DNA of 64,000 nucleotides from Macrobrachium rosenbergii (lineage: Eukaryota > Arthropoda > Malacostraca > Decapoda > Palaemonidae). The stretch is taken from the NCBI RefSeq assembly GCF_040412425.1, contig NC_089749.1, forward strand, positions 41,878,239 to 41,942,238, read 5' to 3'. The notes beneath the pieces are model-generated. The model was not told the DNA's origin. It ran no database searches and saw nothing but the letters and a program-made list of their open reading frames with translations. How positions within the stretch are numbered: position 1 is the stretch's first letter; every line of letters begins with the position of its first letter. Below are positions 47,092-58,743 of this stretch, in pieces. A program made the translations under genes and the position numbers.

Positions 47092-48450
47092 TGTCATGAT
47101 TTGTTCCAAGTCCCTGGTTATTACACAACTAATCACAGAATTAAAAAATTTATCTCACTTCAGCCAGATACCTGAACTCTCATAACAATAAAAATTACGA
47201 CTGAGTACTCTAAAGGTAACAGTGATCCCTTAAAAAGATTATTAATCATGCGAAAAATCAAAACAAGTGTGAGATATCAACAATTAAACAAGAAATATAC
47301 TAAAGTAAATGGGCATCATGCCGTCAAACAACTTTTAACTGTTTCCTTGGTCTTAATTCACTTCAGCAAAACTAAAGGAACAAAACATGTTTATCCGCTT
47401 TGCCTTATGCATACAATTAATCATATTCACTGGTGGTCCATAAATGAAACACTGTTTGTTAAAACTTTAAATACAAAACTTCCTTTTTGAATTCAAAATT
47501 CATAATCAGAATTCACAGTCTGAAAAAATTTACTGTTACTTGAAAACAACACAAAATGTAATTAATTCTTGAGTTAAATTACAAAGGTTAATTTGTCAAG
47601 AAAGTAAATCAATCAGGTAAAATTTAAACACTCAAGGAAGTCTCAAGATTTTAAAAAATTTAATAAATGAAAATTAAATCAAGTATGCAATGTTCAATTA
47701 ATAAGACATACTTAAATTGCTAAGTAAATAGATGTTAAATCACCACTATATAGAATGTGAAAATTAAGAGATTGCAAACACAAGAACACACAAAAATACA
47801 CAAAAAGATTTACCAAAAACAATTTCCCAAATGCAAAAATCCCTTAATACACCTTATTATACCATGGTAATAATAAGTAAAATTCACTTTACCTTACTCA
47901 AGCTTGTGAAAATTCACAAAATTTACTCCAAATGCAGCTGCTTGAGATTCACAAAGCACACTTTTGGCAGGCACCGTTACAAATATATACACTTTGAAGA
48001 GAGAGGAGAACCACACGAATGGTCTCTGAAATCAGAATGCACAAAGTTTTAGGATTCCAGCAAGAAGCAAAGCCCCCATAGAATTACATTATTACATTTT
48101 GAGAATGAGATACAAGAGAAAATTCTAGAAAAGGAAGATGACGTCACTTCCGGAGCAAAATGTTTTGAGCTGTAATCTTACAAACCATGACGTAATCAGT
48201 CGAGACATCCATTTACTCAAAAAGGGTATGTGACTCGAACAGAAAATCATATGGGACGCGATCATCACAATACAAGTAACACTGCTAAATCATTCGTTGT
48301 TTCTTGTATGGGACAAAAATCCTACACAACCCTTCTGTTATCCCGACCTGTCAACATGTTATCTTTCGCGATGACAACCAGAGCAAAACAAAGCACTCGT
48401 AGAACACACGTTGCTGATATACTACGTTGTTATTAAAAATGTGTTATTAA
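47092..48450 (-). mobile_element. Possible 5' LTR and flank of the gag element
   Basis: By position relative to the binding site, the LTR would begin at 47092 and extend to higher coordinates. The outer boundary could not be found because no second LTR copy is present in the window. The sequence is AT-rich with a GATGACGTCACTTCC segment (CRE-like) at 48138-48152. Length and identity are uncertain. Confidence 0.3.
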
Positions 48451-48656
48451 TTCTAAATTACTCTGTTATCTAAATCATTAATTCTTGTGATATCTGACAT
48501 TACAAAGACATTCATATAAAAAATAATACTAATATACAGAATACACGACAACTTGAACAGTAAATATATCAAAATCATGGAATGATGTGCATATTACAGG
48601 ACAATATCAGGAATGTATATATTATATATATATTTTATATATACATACATACATAC

Positions 48657-48948
48657 ATGCATACGCTCCTCTACTCATGAACTTTTAGTGATGTGAACAG
48701 CTGTGATCGTGAATTAAAACTTTACTGTATTGTTATAATTTGCTTAATGTACTGAGTTTTTATAAATCATTCATACTAATAAAATACTTTATATTATACA
48801 GTACAGTGCTAGTATTACATTTTAGTATGAAAAACATAAATAGTACTGTACTTATTGACTGCAGATATCAAGTCAGGTTTATAACAAATCAAGATACAAA
48901 CAGCCATTTGGAATGTAACTAGTTCATAAGTAGAGGAGTGTCTGTATA
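48657..48948. mobile_element. Short inverted-repeat MITE
   Basis: The left end ACGCTCCTCTACTCATGAAC and the right end, inverted, ACACTCCTCTACTTATGAAC frame about 290 bp of AT-rich DNA with no ORF of note. TA-rich flanks obscure the target duplication. Confidence 0.55.
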
Positions 48949-48967
48949 TATATATTAGCCACATGTG

Positions 48968-49198
48968 TGAAAACTAATCATTTTGCCTCTATATTCAGGC
49001 ACAGCCATTTTCTCCTCATACAGTATTCCAAGCCATCCCATTTTCTTTTTACAGTAGATAGGAAAACATGAGGAATTCATAAGTAGAGTTAAATACTGCA
49101 CCTAAATATTTAAGTATGCATTGAAAACAATACCAATTATAATTGCAATCAACAATGATAAAATATTCTCATATTTCATTAAAGGATATGTACAGTAC

Positions 49199-49275
<77 letters not shown>

Positions 49276-49651
49276 TGAACTGAGGTATGTTTATATCAGT
49301 AAAATGAATCAGGAAACAGCTGTTTGTGATTTTGAGGGATTTTACTTTAGCAAAGTATGTTTGTCTACCTTTTATACCTGTTTTACTTTTAGGTACAAAG
49401 TTAAAAATAATAATTCCATTAATACATTCGTTTCTTTTAGCAACCAAAAAATTATTTTCGTAATTCTTTCAGTAGTAGGCTTAATCAGCTGATTCTGAGA
49501 ACATAAATATTACAGATGGCTGGATGATAATTTTTTTTATACATATCACAATGATAATAGATCAGTATAATAATACAGTATAAATGTATTCTGTAAGTGA
49601 AATAACATTTTATTGATATTTTGCTGTGTTTTGTCATTAAAGGATATGTAT

Positions 49652-49687
<36 letters not shown>

Positions 49688-50130
49688 GGTTGTTGAACTG
49701 AGATATGTTTACATTGGTAAGCTGTTTTGTGATTTTGAGCAATTAACATTTTATTGATATTTTGCTGTAAGTTTATTATTAATATTGAAAATTGCAAATA
49801 ATTTTTTTATAAAAAAATGTATTTAGTCCCGAAAATAACATGAAAATAATTAGTGAATATTTTATATATGCTCTGCTATCATCCTAAAACACTTTAATAT
49901 TTCAAAGCCACCTGAAAACATTACCTTTAAAAATATTTGGCTTACAGCTATGTGTGTACACTAATCAAGTTCCCCCTATAGTGTATTCAGGCACAGCCAT
50001 TTTCTCTCATATAGTATTCAAGCCATCCCATTTTCTTTTTCCATTTGATAGGGGAAACATTGGGAATTCCCAAGTAGAGTTAAGTACTGCACTGTACCTA
50101 AATATTTAAATATTCATTGAAAAAAATACA
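48968..50130. repeat. Local direct duplication with (AG)n tracts
   Basis: 48968-49140 and 49955-50130 are diverged direct copies (GGCACAGCCATTTTCTC; AAGCCATCCCATTTTC; AAGTAGAGTTAA). 49165-49330 and 49637-49760 form a second pair (CATTAAAGGATATGTA, then (AG)n, then TGAACTGAG). The (AG)n run is about 70 bp in the first copy and about 30 bp in the second. Confidence 0.7.
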
Positions 50131-50330
50131 TTTTAATGATATTTTGTTGTTTACATTATATAATATTAATATTTGAAAATTAGTAAATAATTTTTTATCA
50201 TAAAAAATGCATTTAGTCAGGAAAATAACATGAAAATATAGTAATTAGTGAATATTGCTCTACAAAAAAAGTCCATGAATTAGTGAATATATATATTTAT
50301 GATTATTATCTCTTTTGTATGTGATTCATT

Positions 50331-50552
50331 TATCACACATTACCACAGGTGAAAAATAAGAGACGGGGTGTAGGTCCTGACTGATTTCGACTTTATTTCC
50401 AAGCCTTTGGAAATAAAGTTGAAATTTCCAAGCCTTTGGAAATAAAGTTGAACCCGGTCAGGACCTACACTTCCAAGCCATTGGAAATAAAGTTGAAACC
50501 GGTCAGGACCTACACCCCGTCTCTTATTTTTCACCTGTGGTAATGTGTGATA
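50331..50552. mobile_element. Foldback element with perfect 51-bp arms
   Basis: The arms 50331-50381 and 50502-50552 are exact reverse complements. They include TTACCACAGGTGAAAAATAA and GACGGGGTGTAGGTCCTGAC. The 120-bp interior repeats the palindromic phrase TTTCCAAGCCTTTGGAAA two to three times, with GGTCAGGACCTACAC again at 50456-50470. No ORF beyond a 64-codon shadow. The class could be a foldback MITE; target duplication not clear. Confidence 0.8.
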
Positions 50553-50559
50553 TATATTT

Positions 50560-51079
50560 ATGTATACCCAGCTCCTCGTACACCAACATAAACATGAAAA
50601 GTCCTCTTTCTTTTCGAACTGGTTATCTAAAAAATGTCACGAGAGGGAAACTTGCTTCTAAAATCAAGTTTGTTTTATACTGTACCCAATGTCTCATTCA
50701 AAAGCACTCCTCCCCAATCAGTTCACTACTGTATACAGTTCATGAATTACGTTTCTCATACACTTGTTATACTCTCTTATACAAAAGCAATTCTTTAACA
50801 GTTTTTTCACTCCAGCATACCCATAGGCTCCAATTCACCAAACTTCAGTCAGACCCATCACACAAGGGGCAGACCTTTTCACAACTATTCCTGTGGAGAA
50901 AAGTCCATTATTAGCCAAGGTATGTGAATAATGGCTCAATAAAAATCAAATCAAATTAATGAACATCTTTACAAAATCAACAAACATAGTTACTTTCACA
51001 GACATTAACCATCTGTTAACACTACACAGCATGCATTAAGTAATTGAGGAACCTAAGCGTTTTCCTTCAAATGAAATTT
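50560..51079. other. Unassigned sequence
   Basis: A + strand open frame of 125 codons (50537-50914) with Ser/Thr/Tyr-rich content and no recognised domain. Probably a chance frame over repeat DNA. Confidence 0.3.
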
Positions 51080-51506
51080 CTTTTAATTCTGCCAGCTTTT
51101 GTCTTCTTGTTTATTTTGAAGTCACGGAAAGCCGCCTCATATGATACACGTGCCTTACCAGAGCTTAAACTGTCTTCAGTCAAAGATTGTTTTTTTTTTT
51201 TTGCGACAGAGTTTGTTACTCAGGTCTCTGTTTAGATTGTTGAATTTTTATCTTTTACTGAACTTTCTCTCTGTATGAAATCTTATCTGTTAGATTAGAA
51301 AAGTTGTACTGCCAGCTTAGAGTGTTTGTAGTGCCAGCTTAGAGTTTGTGGCACCAGCTTAGAGAGTTTTGGTCCAAGCTAGAAGTGTTTGTGGCACCTG
51401 CAGGATTTTATCAAGGAAGAATGTTCAAGATTTTGACCTGCGTGGTCAAAGCCATTGCTGATGCTACAAGTGAATGTTCTAATCGGTTTTGAAGTGAGAA
51501 TAGTTA

Positions 51507-52826
51507 GGCAGCATTCACACCAAGGGAGTTACGGCGAGTTGAGTCACGTCAAGTCACAATAATTCATTTGATGCAATTCATTTTGACAAAATCCTGTTCA
51601 CACCAAATACGTCAACTTACTCGTCAATAAGTCAAGTCTGTACTTTTTTTTTTTATCTTTATATTGCCACAGTGCCACAATAGGTTTTGTTGAGATTGGG
51701 TGTGTATTCTCTTGCTAAAATTAATGCTTTGCTGTGGCTTTATCGTCACAAACGTAAAAATAAACCTTGAAGCTGGGTGAATCATCTGAACAAATGATAC
51801 ACTGCACTAATAATGACAGTTTAGATGATTATTGAGAGAGAGAGAGAGAGAGAGATCCACATCTATTTTTGAGGTGTAAACCATGTAAAAACCTTTAAAA
51901 TCAGGTTTTTAGTATATTGGACTACCTGGAAAAGTGGAAAACCTACCTAACCAAACAAATTACATAATTATTATAAAATATTGATAATTTTGGCTATTTT
52001 GAGTGGCTAAGTTAGGTTAGCTTATAGTTCATTGTAATATATAAGCATAATATATTGTTCAAAGCATAATAAATGGTTCAAAGTGAATAAAACTGTTGTC
52101 TTTTACCTGTACATGACATTGCAGCAGCAAGTTCTTTTCATAAACTGAAATGAAGTCACGATAATTAATAGTGGTTGGGGCCCACAGGTATCATAGACAG
52201 CAGGGTGCCCCCGAACTAAATTTATTAGTAGTTCGACCAGCATGCAGTAAACCCCACGTATTCACGCTCTCACGATTCGTGGATTCATGTATTCGCGGAT
52301 TTCTCTGTGGAACGTATCTACCCATTATTCATGGAAAATTCGCCCATTCGCGGTATTTTTCACGGAGAAATATTCACTAATTACTGGGTTTTCTTATCTT
52401 TTTTATGACTAAATGCACTTTTTGTGATAAAGCTATTAAAATAATCAGGTATAAGCATTTTTAGAGGGTTTTTCTTGTGTTTAAACTGTCAAAATAGGCA
52501 GGTTCTAAGTGTTTTTAGATGGGTTTTAAGTATTTGCAGATTTTAGCTATACGCATCCCCCGCGAATACTGGGGGTTTATTATACTTGCAAATGGCACAT
52601 GAGACTTATTATGACTGACATCAAAAATAGGTCCAGCTCTGTTTGTGCTTCAAGCAATGTGATGCAATGTGACGTGATGTGACTTGACGCATTCGGTGTG
52701 AACGGTTTCTTTCAAAGGCCCATACAGATCAGTGTTAAAACTGGGTTGGCGATTCTTGATACGTCATGAATTATCGTGACTTGACATGACTTGACTCGAC
52801 ACGACTCCCTTGGTGTAAATGCGGCT
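51507..52826. mobile_element. PIF/Harbinger-type non-autonomous element inserted in DIRS C
   Basis: Flanked by TTA at 51504-51506 and 52827-52829. The ends GGCAGCATTCACACCAAGGG and, inverted, AGCCGCATTTACACCAAGGG match at 17 of 20 positions, and similarity extends inward for about 100 bp with short GTCAAGTCA-type subterminal repeats. The uninterrupted relative at about 14810 reads straight across the site, confirming an insertion. No transposase ORF. A TA-type MITE is nested at 52245-52582. Confidence 0.75.
52245..52582. mobile_element. pogo/Tigger-like MITE nested in the Harbinger-type element
   Basis: The ends CAGTAAACCCCACGTATTCA and, inverted, TAATAAACCCCCAGTATTCG. The interior TTCGCGGATTTCTCTGTGGA and AAAATAGGCAGGTTCTAAG match the copy at 5133-5480. 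No ORF. Confidence 0.55.
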
Positions 52827-53242
52827 TTATGCTCCTATCTGTCATAAAAGGTTTCTTCTGCACAGGAAATGGTAGCTATTTTGGTTTCTCTTATGGGTCG
52901 TCTTCCAAGCCTAACTCTTTTTAAGGCAATAAGGAAGAATATATTGGTGCAAGTTGTACTTTCTCACAGGTCTTTTATACCTTTTGGGGATGCTTTCAGC
53001 CCTCAAGTTCTGTAGGAGGCCTATTGCAGGCCTTCTGGCATGTCTAGAGAGACTTAGGAGCAGAACCTTAAAGTGGTGAAGGTACTGAAGAGAGTTATGA
53101 CTCCTTTTTGGGTTTCCCCCTCCACTGGCTATTCTCCTGTAGCCATTCATTTGTATCTTCTCCAGCAGGAGTATGTCATTCTTCAGTAGGAGGTTATAAA
53201 TAGTGTTATCCTTGTTAAGGACTCGCAGGCATAATAAATCAT

Positions 53243-54330
53243 ATGTTAAAAGGGGAAGTTTGGAGGTCGCCAGCTAATATTAAGACACTAAGTACTGGCA
53301 TTAATGTATTTACAAAGTACTTATGTACAGTGATAAACAAAAGGGACACAACGGAAGACAATTGAATTAGTGAATGAACATACAACTTAATTCTTCATTT
53401 AAAACCGCTGGTTGCTGGGTTCCGCAGAGGGCTTCATGTGGAGTTGGACAGTTCATGGAGGTTTTTCAGTAAAAATACTCTCGCTCCCTGAAAGGGAAAT
53501 AACGACAATTAATAATTAGCTAACATGCACCGGATCCCTAATCCACTTAACCATTCAATTATGTTGCATGATTAATTTTACAAGTTATTTATACGTATTA
53601 GCAACACGAAGTTGTGTGTACAAACCCCAATACTGTGATTCTAAACAGGTGTAACATTTATAGATAAGGCTTAAACAGTATTGGATGGAGATTAACACAT
53701 TGTCACAGGGTGCGGGAATTAAGGATAGGAGCAAATGCTGCTGCGTAGTTAGGGCCGTGAGGATAGAATAAAAGGAACAAAGGTTTGGTGGGTAGGATTC
53801 TTTCTATACGGATAAAAGGGAAGGATGGGATGTTATCAAGGGGAAGATGGAAGGGTAGGTAAGGATATGAGGGTCTCATACAGACACCTTACCTTGAAGG
53901 AGGGGTTTATTCATCTCTCAGATAGAGGAATGGTCGAAGGCATGCCTGCCTTCTGCGAGGTCCAAATCATGAAGAAAGAGACCACCTGCTCCTTTGAACA
54001 TCTACCCCCCAGATCCTTCAAATGGGGGGGCCCCCCTCTTGTCCCACCGGTCATTGACTTTCAATCCCCTTGCTGTTAGGCCTAGTTTGTTTCCCCTACC
54101 TCGCCTTGGGCGGATACGAAGTTGTGATGCTGTGCTTATGGAGACATCTGAAATCGAGAGACCTTGGAGAGTAGGCTGGTATAGGATGGGCGGATAGGTG
54201 GTGAGGCTCTGGGGAGGCTCCCCAACACTTGTAGCATTCAAATTTTTCCTTGCTAAAAGTCTCTTGTATGGATAAAAAATGGCTGAATGACCATCACAAG
54301 TGTTAGAGAGGAATGGAATGGATCAGGTGT
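53243..54330. other. Unassigned block within DIRS C
   Basis: Starts near TGTTAAAAGGGGAAGTTTGG and ends near GGCTCCCCAACACTTGTAGC. An open frame of 84 codons (53825-54079) is unrecognised. The length of about 1 kb, TG start and CA-like end would fit a solo LTR, but no second copy is available for comparison. Confidence 0.25.
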
Positions 54331-54388
54331 CGGTAATTCATTGGGATTTTACCTCTGACTTTTTCCTAGCGCCATAGGCAACTATAGA

Positions 54389-54800
54389 TTGGTGCCCAGT
54401 GTTGGACGTATGGAGACTGAACAACTTTATGCATCTGTCCCCATTTTTTTTGTTTTTTTCCAGCATGGTTTTAGTGACTTTCCAGAAGAACAATTGGATG
54501 TTTTGGTGGACATGCAGGAAGCATTTTCCTTATACCGATCTTCAGTCGCACAAGCTCTTTCGATGTGCGCTGTATTTGCACGGAAGGTAATGCTGTTCAA
54601 GGCACTTTGTTTCAGTTTGTGTACAGCACCTCAAGTATTCACAAGGAGAGGAATGTGTTGCCCATAGGCAGATGGTCCCATCTTTTAGGAGCAAGAATTT
54701 TACTGAGTCGACCAGCTCAATTTGGCCAACTCTGTCGATGGTATTCCAAAGGCCAAGGATCCGTTGCTTCATGTGGCTCAGTCTCTCTGAATTTTGATTT
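54389..54800 (+). pseudogene. DIRS-C reverse transcriptase remnant
   Basis: The frame at 54389-54667 contains MLFKALCFSLCTAPQVFTR, the DIRS RT motif (F-K-V-L-C-F-G-L-S-T-A-P-Q-V-F-T-R) with two changes. Upstream, AFSLYRSS corresponds to the A-Y-F-(Q/H)-I-P-I stretch but in shifted frames. The YLDD motif is not found. Broken. Confidence 0.65.
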
Positions 54801-56116
54801 TCTGTAGATTTCCGGAATTCCTCCTCTGTCCATTCTTTGGGCATAAAGGTATAATTTTGCAGTTTGCGGGCTTTTCTTTTGAAAGAAGAGTAAGCACTTC
54901 TTGCTTCTTAACAAAGAATTTTAGCCCTAAATGAAGCTTCTTAAATGATAATGGCTTTCTTTGTTGGGAAACATGGCCTCAGTGGAGAATTTGTCAGAGT
55001 AACCAGGCACAGTTACAGTGCAGTCCTGGCATAAGAGATTGCAACTGACAGCAAATGTTCACTAAACTTTTAAGTAAATCCAGGACAGTCACTGTTGCCA
55101 GATTCTGTAGGAGGGACTCAGAAACTACGAGTTAGCAAGCTTATTCTTAAGCCTACAACCAGGTTTTGTTGTTTTTTCTCTCCATCTTGTAACACAAAAT
55201 GAAGAGTTATGACAAGTGTTGTGACACTGATGTACAATACACCACAGAATGGTCAGCAGTACACTTAATGAACCTTACATAGATGTTGGGGTGGTTGAAA
55301 GACCACTGAAGATTCCTAGTAGATTTATCCCTGAGAGCTTAAACTCTTGGCTAAACAGAAGAGTTTCTACAATGCAAACACCTGGTTAGAAACTGAGTCA
55401 TAGGGGAAAGACTGCTTCTTTGGCAAAAATGAACAACATAGTATTTATGGACATCTAGTTCATTCTGCGGAAAGACAATGTTTTTGGCGATTGAGGGTTC
55501 AGAAAGGACAACCCTGCCTACGGAGTGGTCTTCACACCTGCGAGTCCGACAATCACTGGATTGGAGGAGCACTCAAATGTGGACTTTTTAGCGTGCAAAT
55601 GAACAGAAATGACCCATCTACAACTACTCCTTTGAGAGCCCTCAGGCTTGTGTGGTGGATGTATTTTTTCAAGTTTGGCCTGATTCAGACTCATATGCCT
55701 TCCCCTTTACTCTTCAAGTACAAGTATGCTCATTGACTCCCACAGTAGAGTCCTAGTAGCCTCAGTTGAGATTGAAACATCTAGGACTCGGTATCAGTCT
55801 CTCTCTGAATTTAGACATAGTTCTAGAATTTTATCTGCAGATCCTTTTGAGCATCTGGAATGAGTTCCATTGAAGTATTTACGCACTATGAAAACACTTT
55901 TTGTTAGCACTATCGGCAGTTAGAAGAGTAAGTTTATTGCTAGTACTCTCCTTCAGGCTGTTGTTAAGGGAATGCTATTTTATCATTTTTACCTTAGAGC
56001 TAAGAATGATGTTAAAGATATGTTTTTCCAAGAATTGTAAAAATCCCAAATTTAACCTCGTTGGTGCAGAAAGAAGAGTAAACAATTTTCTGCCCTTTCA
56101 GGGCAATTAAAATATA

Positions 56117-56903
56117 CAGTAGCGCACCGAGATAACAGACCGTGGTGTATCGAGCTCCAGATATATTGGTGCAAAATGGAAATATTGATTTGAGGGTTTT
56201 CACATCCAGATCAGGCCTAGGGTAATTTAATTAATTTTTATATATTATTTTACTCAAATATTTTCCATGTTTATTGTACAGCTAGGTAAAATTTGCTATT
56301 GTTATTATTTTATTAATTTACATTGCTTTGAACTCTAAAAATTTTTAATGCTAAAGCTTTTACTGTCCTGCAGTTTATATATTAATAATACCCGCTTTTA
56401 TCTTACTTTTTACGGGTACTGTTTGTTTATATAAATATACGCTTTATGGGAAAACAGAAAATGAAACGGACTATGAGAGAAAACAACCATGCTTACATAT
56501 ATATATGGGTAACTTAGTTGACACACTTCTGTAAGATATTAATATTTTAAAATTATAAATCATTGTTATAAGCATTTTACAGTTGTATATACTTACGAGT
56601 AACAGTTGTAGGAGGGTAATGTACGATGACTTTGTGTGTTTTGGGATGATGGTTTGGGGTGTATTTTTGTTTGAAATGATATTAAATTGTTTTAGTATGA
56701 TAATTTATGGTATGTGTTTGTTTGAATTATTAAATTAGGCAGTTATAAGCGTTTTACATTAGTTTAAAGGGTACAGGATATAAATATACCTGTACTTTAT
56801 AGCAAAAACACGCATTCACGTATATATACAATGATGTTTCGGACTTTCTTTTTATAGCGGTGTAGGCTCAGATGCTTTAATCCGTTATCTCGGTGAGCTA
56901 CTG
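56117..56903. mobile_element. pogo/Tigger-like element (787 bp)
   Basis: The ends CAGTAGCGCACCGAGATAAC and, inverted, CAGTAGCTCACCGAGATAAC differ at one of 20 bases. TA precedes the left end; CA (one change from TA) follows the right end. The interior shares AATTAGGCAGTTATAAGCG with the shorter MITEs at 5133 and 52245. No transposase ORF survives. Confidence 0.75.
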
Positions 56904-56924
56904 CATATAGATAGGTTAAGCCTG

Positions 56925-57345
56925 GAAGAAGCAAAGTAAACCCTATGTTTTGTGGTTTTAGAAAACCTAGAACGTCTTTGTCAAAGTTTAAGCCTGGAGG
57001 AGGTAAAGTTAACCTTTTTTTTGTGGTTTTAGAAATTCTAGAACATCTTTATTAAAGGTTAATCCTGGAGGAAGCGGAGATGACCTCTTGTTTTGTGGTA
57101 TTAGAAAACAAAATGTCTTTGTTAAAGGTTATGCATGGAAGAGGCAAAGTTAACCTCTTGTTTTGTGGTTTTAGAAGACAAAATGTATTTGTTAAAGGTT
57201 ATGCATGGAAGAGACAAAGTTAACCTTTTGTTTTGTGGTTTTAGAAAACCTAGAACATCTTTGTCAAAGGTTAATCCTGTAAGAGGCAAAGTTAACCTTT
57301 TGTTTTGTGGTTTTAGAAAACCTAGAACATCTTTGTTAAAGAACA
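56925..57345. repeat. 71-bp tandem repeat, about 6 copies
   Basis: Unit of 70-72 bp with TTTTGTGGTTTTAGAAAAC, CTTTGTTAAAGGTTA and GAGGCAAAGTTAACC. TTTTGTGG recurs at about 56948, 57018, 57091, 57161, 57231 and 57303. Open frames on both strands (77 and 108 codons) follow from the repeat and are not genes. Confidence 0.85.
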
Positions 57346-57990
57346 CGGTGTTCACTGTGATGTATTTGATTAGGCTAGCGCATCACAAACTAGCTTTATA
57401 CCTTTTACCTTTATTGAAGGTAAACATTCATAATGTAAGAGTGGTGTTGACTTCTAATTGAAAATTTGTTGCTTAATGATGTGATGAATGCAGAGCAGTA
57501 ATAGTGCAATTCGGTTTTTGTCACTCACTACCCTAAGTATGCAGCATGTGTCTGAAAATGGTAAGGCCCATAGTTCACTACTGGTAGTGGGTAAATTCTT
57601 TTCCTGAACCAAAGAAAGAGGAATCTTTTAGGCTCTTTGTTTTAAATCACAGGTTTTTCTATTTTGGAGAGCATGAAGGTATATATATTGTATAGAAGTG
57701 TACCTGTATATCATTAAGGTATTTATTTTAGTTGACTGGCAGTTTTGGGGCTTTCGTACCCAGGCATAGGGGTCCCTTCATTCTTGGACATATGAGAACC
57801 TTGCTCCCTGAATGGAATCCAACTTCTGGCAGAAAGGATTCCAGATCAGCTAGGAATGTTTTGAGCTTCATGCAAGAAATCTTTAGCTCAATTGAGTGAG
57901 TGGATTTTGTGTAGCTGCACTACCCACCATCCTCTTCTCAATGTAGAAATCAGCTTTCTTTAACAGTAGGTAAGATTCACCCCAAATAAT

Positions 57991-58743
57991 ATAAAATTTT
58001 ATTATGAAAATTTATATTATGATGTATTTTGGACGAGTAAGGATTCGTAAATTTCATATTCCATACCATATTAATACTCAGCAGATTACTCAGCAGATGT
58101 GTACTGTAGTGTACCATAACGTGATGCATGCGTATATGTATACACACAGACTGAAACATTGATGGAAAGGAAAAGTTCTGATGCAATGTGGCTGGGTGGT
58201 TGATAAGTTATTTCATAACCTGTTCACATATTTTCTGTTTGCTGGTATTTCAACTTTAGAAAAGCTAATTTAATATTAAAATCAATGAACAAGAAAAACA
58301 TAAAACAAAATTTTTTGAAATAATGAAAAAATTACAAGATAGTGAAAGCAGACGAAGGCCTATCCAACCCTCCCCACTTGGCTCTCCATATACCCGACCC
58401 CCTACAATACTCAGCCATTCAAAAGCGATAAACAAAATGATGTTTAAGTGACACATGCTTTTAAGCCAATAACATTCGTGAAGGCACTCAAGAAGCCAAA
58501 TGCCTGCCTACTACCAATGTTTGTTTCTTTGAGTATTGTGACTGGTGTGTTTGCCATTTACATGACAGTTGAGACTAAAATCTCAGGAAATCTACTTATC
58601 ATTATGTCCTAATTGTGATAGGTTTTAATATTAATCTCAAGCACACTAGCTCTAATCCCCCATAGTTGATTGTAGTTGTTGTACAGTGAAGAATAAATTT
58701 TTTCTGGATATTTGTTTAAAATTTTGTACTTTCCTTTCATTAG
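57991..58743. other. End of the 28-kb COG5 intron
   Basis: AT-rich sequence with no recognised element, leading to the acceptor at 58743. Confidence 0.4.

Larger units (their letters stand above)
51080..57990 (+). mobile_element. DIRS-type retrotransposon C (degraded, nested insertions)
   Basis: 51080-51500 plus 52827-53240 parallel the ORF1 3' part of element B' (14390-14985), for example CAGCTTAGAG phrases and CTTTTATACCTTTTGGGGAT (52973; B' near 14889). RT remnant at 54389-54800, connection/RNase H-like sequence at 55350-55740, then a 3' region (57480-57990) ending in CTTTAACAGTAGGTAAG. Interrupted by elements at 51507-52826 and 56117-56903, by an unassigned block at 53243-54330 and by a tandem repeat at 56925-57345. 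Lies in the 28-kb COG5 intron. Confidence 0.6.

Noticed and set aside
48138..48152. CRE-like GATGACGTCACTTCC as a host promoter
   Set aside because: An isolated motif in AT-rich DNA with no downstream gene; at most part of an LTR.
49121..49492. Glu/Arg and Ser/Leu frames over (AG)n
   Set aside because: Microsatellite artefact on both strands.
57122..57461. Frames of 77 and 108 codons over the 71-bp repeat
   Set aside because: Repetitive and without recognisable features; explained by the tandem repeat.
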